A stretch of 64,000 bases of DNA from Mesorhizobium sp. AR02 (GTDB taxonomy: Bacteria > Pseudomonadota > Alphaproteobacteria > Rhizobiales > Rhizobiaceae), in NCBI RefSeq assembly GCF_024746835.1, contig NZ_CP080531.1:7212001-7276000 (forward strand). Reading direction: 5' to 3'. A program made the translations under genes and the position numbers. The notes under the pieces were generated by a model. It ran no database searches, was not told where the DNA came from, and saw nothing but the letters and a program-made list of their open reading frames with translations. Shown one piece after another: positions 62,903 to 64,000 of this stretch; the first letter of the stretch is position 1, and every line of letters starts with the position of its first letter.

Positions 62903-64000
62903 GGGTCATGCCTTCGATCAGGAGCGTTGGCGCGGCAGTGCCGAAATTGCGGTCGAGGTCGTTGGCCGGCACCATGTTGAGGAACATCGTCTTCAGGTTC
63001 GAGGCGATGGTGACTTCTGCGACCGGATAGGCAAGATGGCCATTCTCGATCCAGAAGCCGGAGGCGCCGCGGCTGTATTCGCCGGTGACCATGTCGACGC
63101 CCTGGCCGAACACTTCGGTGACATAGAAGCCGGTCTTGAGCGACTTGATCAGGTCCTCCGGCGAGCGTTCGCCCGGCTCGATGGCGAGATTGGTGGAGGA
63201 CGGCGAGACGGAGGAACCGCCGCGCGCGCCGCGCCCATTGGTGATCAATCCCAGTTCGCGCGCCGCCGACGTCGACAAGAACCAATGGTTGAGCACGCCC
63301 TTTTCGACCATCAGAAGCTTTTCGCCCTCGACGCCCTCGCCGTCGAACGGACGCGAGGCCTGGCCACGCGGCCTGAGCGGCTCGTCGGTGACCGTGATCG
63401 CGGATGCGGCCACCTGCTTGCCCATCATGTCGCGCAGGAACGAGGTCTTGCGCGCGACGGACGCGCCATTGATGGCGCCGGCAATATGGCCGGCGATGCC
63501 GCGCGCGACGCGCGGGTCGAACACCACGTCGACCGGCCCGGTCGCGGCCTTGCGCGCGCCGATGCGGCGCACGGCGCGCTCGCCGGCCTTGCGGCCGATA
63601 TCCTCGGGCGCATCGAGATCGGCAAAATGCTGGCGCGAGGAGAATTCATAGTCGCGCTCCATGCCGGTGCCCTCGCCGGCGATGACGCTGGCCGAACGCG
63701 AGAAACGCGAGCCGACATAGTGGCCAAGGAAGCCGTGCGAGGTGGCCAGCACCATCCCGCCCAGCCCGGCGCTGGCGCCGCTGCCGGCCGAATTGGTCAC
63801 GCCCTTGACGGCAAGTGCTGCCGCTTCCGCCGCCAGGGCTGCTTCCTTCAACTGGTCGGCCGACACTTCGGTGCCATCGAACAGGTCGAGATCGCGCGTT
63901 TGCTTAGCCAGCAGCGCCGGATCGGCCAGACCCTGATAGGGATCCTCAGGCGAGACTTTCGCCATGGCAACGGCGCGCTCTGCGAGCATCGCCGGGTCGG
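62889..64000 (-). CDS. TldD/PmbA family peptidase-like protein (TldE), start beyond the window
   Basis: At least 370 residues are in the window; the reading frame continues past its end, and family members are about 450. PmbA/TldE pairs with TldD as a zinc peptidase that trims unfolded or modified peptides. Visible family segments are GVTNSAGSGASAGLGGMVLATS, VDVVFDPRVARGIAGHIAGAINGASV and YSRGASGFWIENGHLAYPV. It opens the minus-strand run that leads into the CysQ-like and lipid A genes. Confidence 0.92.
   Translation of the reverse strand, partial: DPAMLAERAVAMAKVSPEDPYQGLADPALLAKQTRDLDLFDGTEVSADQLKEAALAAEAAALAVKGVTNSAGSGASAGLGGMVLATSHGFLGHYVGSRFSRSASVIAGEGTGMERDYEFSSRQHFADLDAPEDIGRKAGERAVRRIGARKAATGPVDVVFDPRVARGIAGHIAGAINGASVARKTSFLRDMMGKQVAASAITVTDEPLRPRGQASRPFDGEGVEGEKLLMVEKGVLNHWFLSTSAARELGLITNGRGARGGSSVSPSSTNLAIEPGERSPEDLIKSLKTGFYVTEVFGQGVDMVTGEYSRGASGFWIENGHLAYPVAEVTIASNLKTMFLNMVPANDLDRNFGTAAPTLLIEGMTLAGA

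Noticed and set aside
1..64000. CRISPR array, rRNA or tRNA genes, phage or conjugative modules
   Set aside because: No regularly spaced direct repeats, no recognisable tRNA or rRNA sequence and no integrase, phage structural or transfer proteins were found; the only mobile element is the IS at 38649-39695.

Overview
The window looks like a chromosomal segment of a Mesorhizobium-like alphaproteobacterium (Rhizobiales). It is GC-rich with strong G/C at third codon positions. It carries the rhizobial cyclic beta-1,2-glucan pair ndvB/ndvA, a hut pathway of the HutF/HutG type, an alphaproteobacterial lpxK-kdtA lipid A block, and several long palindromic intergenic repeats of the kind scattered through mesorhizobial chromosomes. 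The genus is inferred from gene content and recalled protein similarity; no search was run. No rRNA, tRNA or CRISPR array was recognised.

Layout. 1-0.9 kb: the tail of an unknown gene and ccmC. 1.1-11.8 kb: ndvA and the very large ndvB, which make and export periplasmic cyclic glucan. 12.1-20.2 kb: histidine utilisation, with hutI-hutH-hutG-hutU-hutD on the minus strand and hutF-hutC on the plus strand, diverging from a perfect palindromic HutC-like operator. 20.3-24.9 kb: a ridA gene, then the zinc uptake operon znuCBA and a COG0523 zinc GTPase gene broken by a one-base deletion exactly at its metal motif. 25.0-32.5 kb: tyrosine/homogentisate catabolism (Lrp regulator, hppD; hmgA, an MBL hydrolase, an FAH-family hydrolase, a MarR regulator), with a Phd/PIN toxin-antitoxin pair placed between the two halves. 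32.7-35.0 kb: threonine degradation (kbl-tdh). 35.3-38.2 kb: a GGDEF/EAL protein and a polysaccharide deacetylase. 38.2-40.2 kb: an IS630-type element inserted between a MarR gene and the palindromic operator of a membrane-protein gene.

40.4-52.9 kb is the most metabolically interesting part. It holds a PhyH-type dioxygenase with a divergent LacI regulator, a StcD/DgcA-type flavin demethylase lacking one Fe-S cysteine, queF, two paralogous secreted proteins, and a compact cluster: LysR regulator, MttB-family methyltransferase, Tat-exported family 5 solute-binding protein, corrinoid protein and an HpbD-like betaine epimerase. Together these suggest cobalamin-dependent demethylation of a quaternary amine such as proline betaine or hydroxyproline betaine.

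53.0-64.0 kb: mutL, a secreted protein of unknown function, a DMT exporter with a divergent LysR, a probably frameshifted membrane-anchored protein, DUF2093, and the lipid A run (a tldE/pmbA-like gene cut by the window end, a CysQ-like phosphatase, DUF4170, a DUF374 acyltransferase, kdtA, lpxK).
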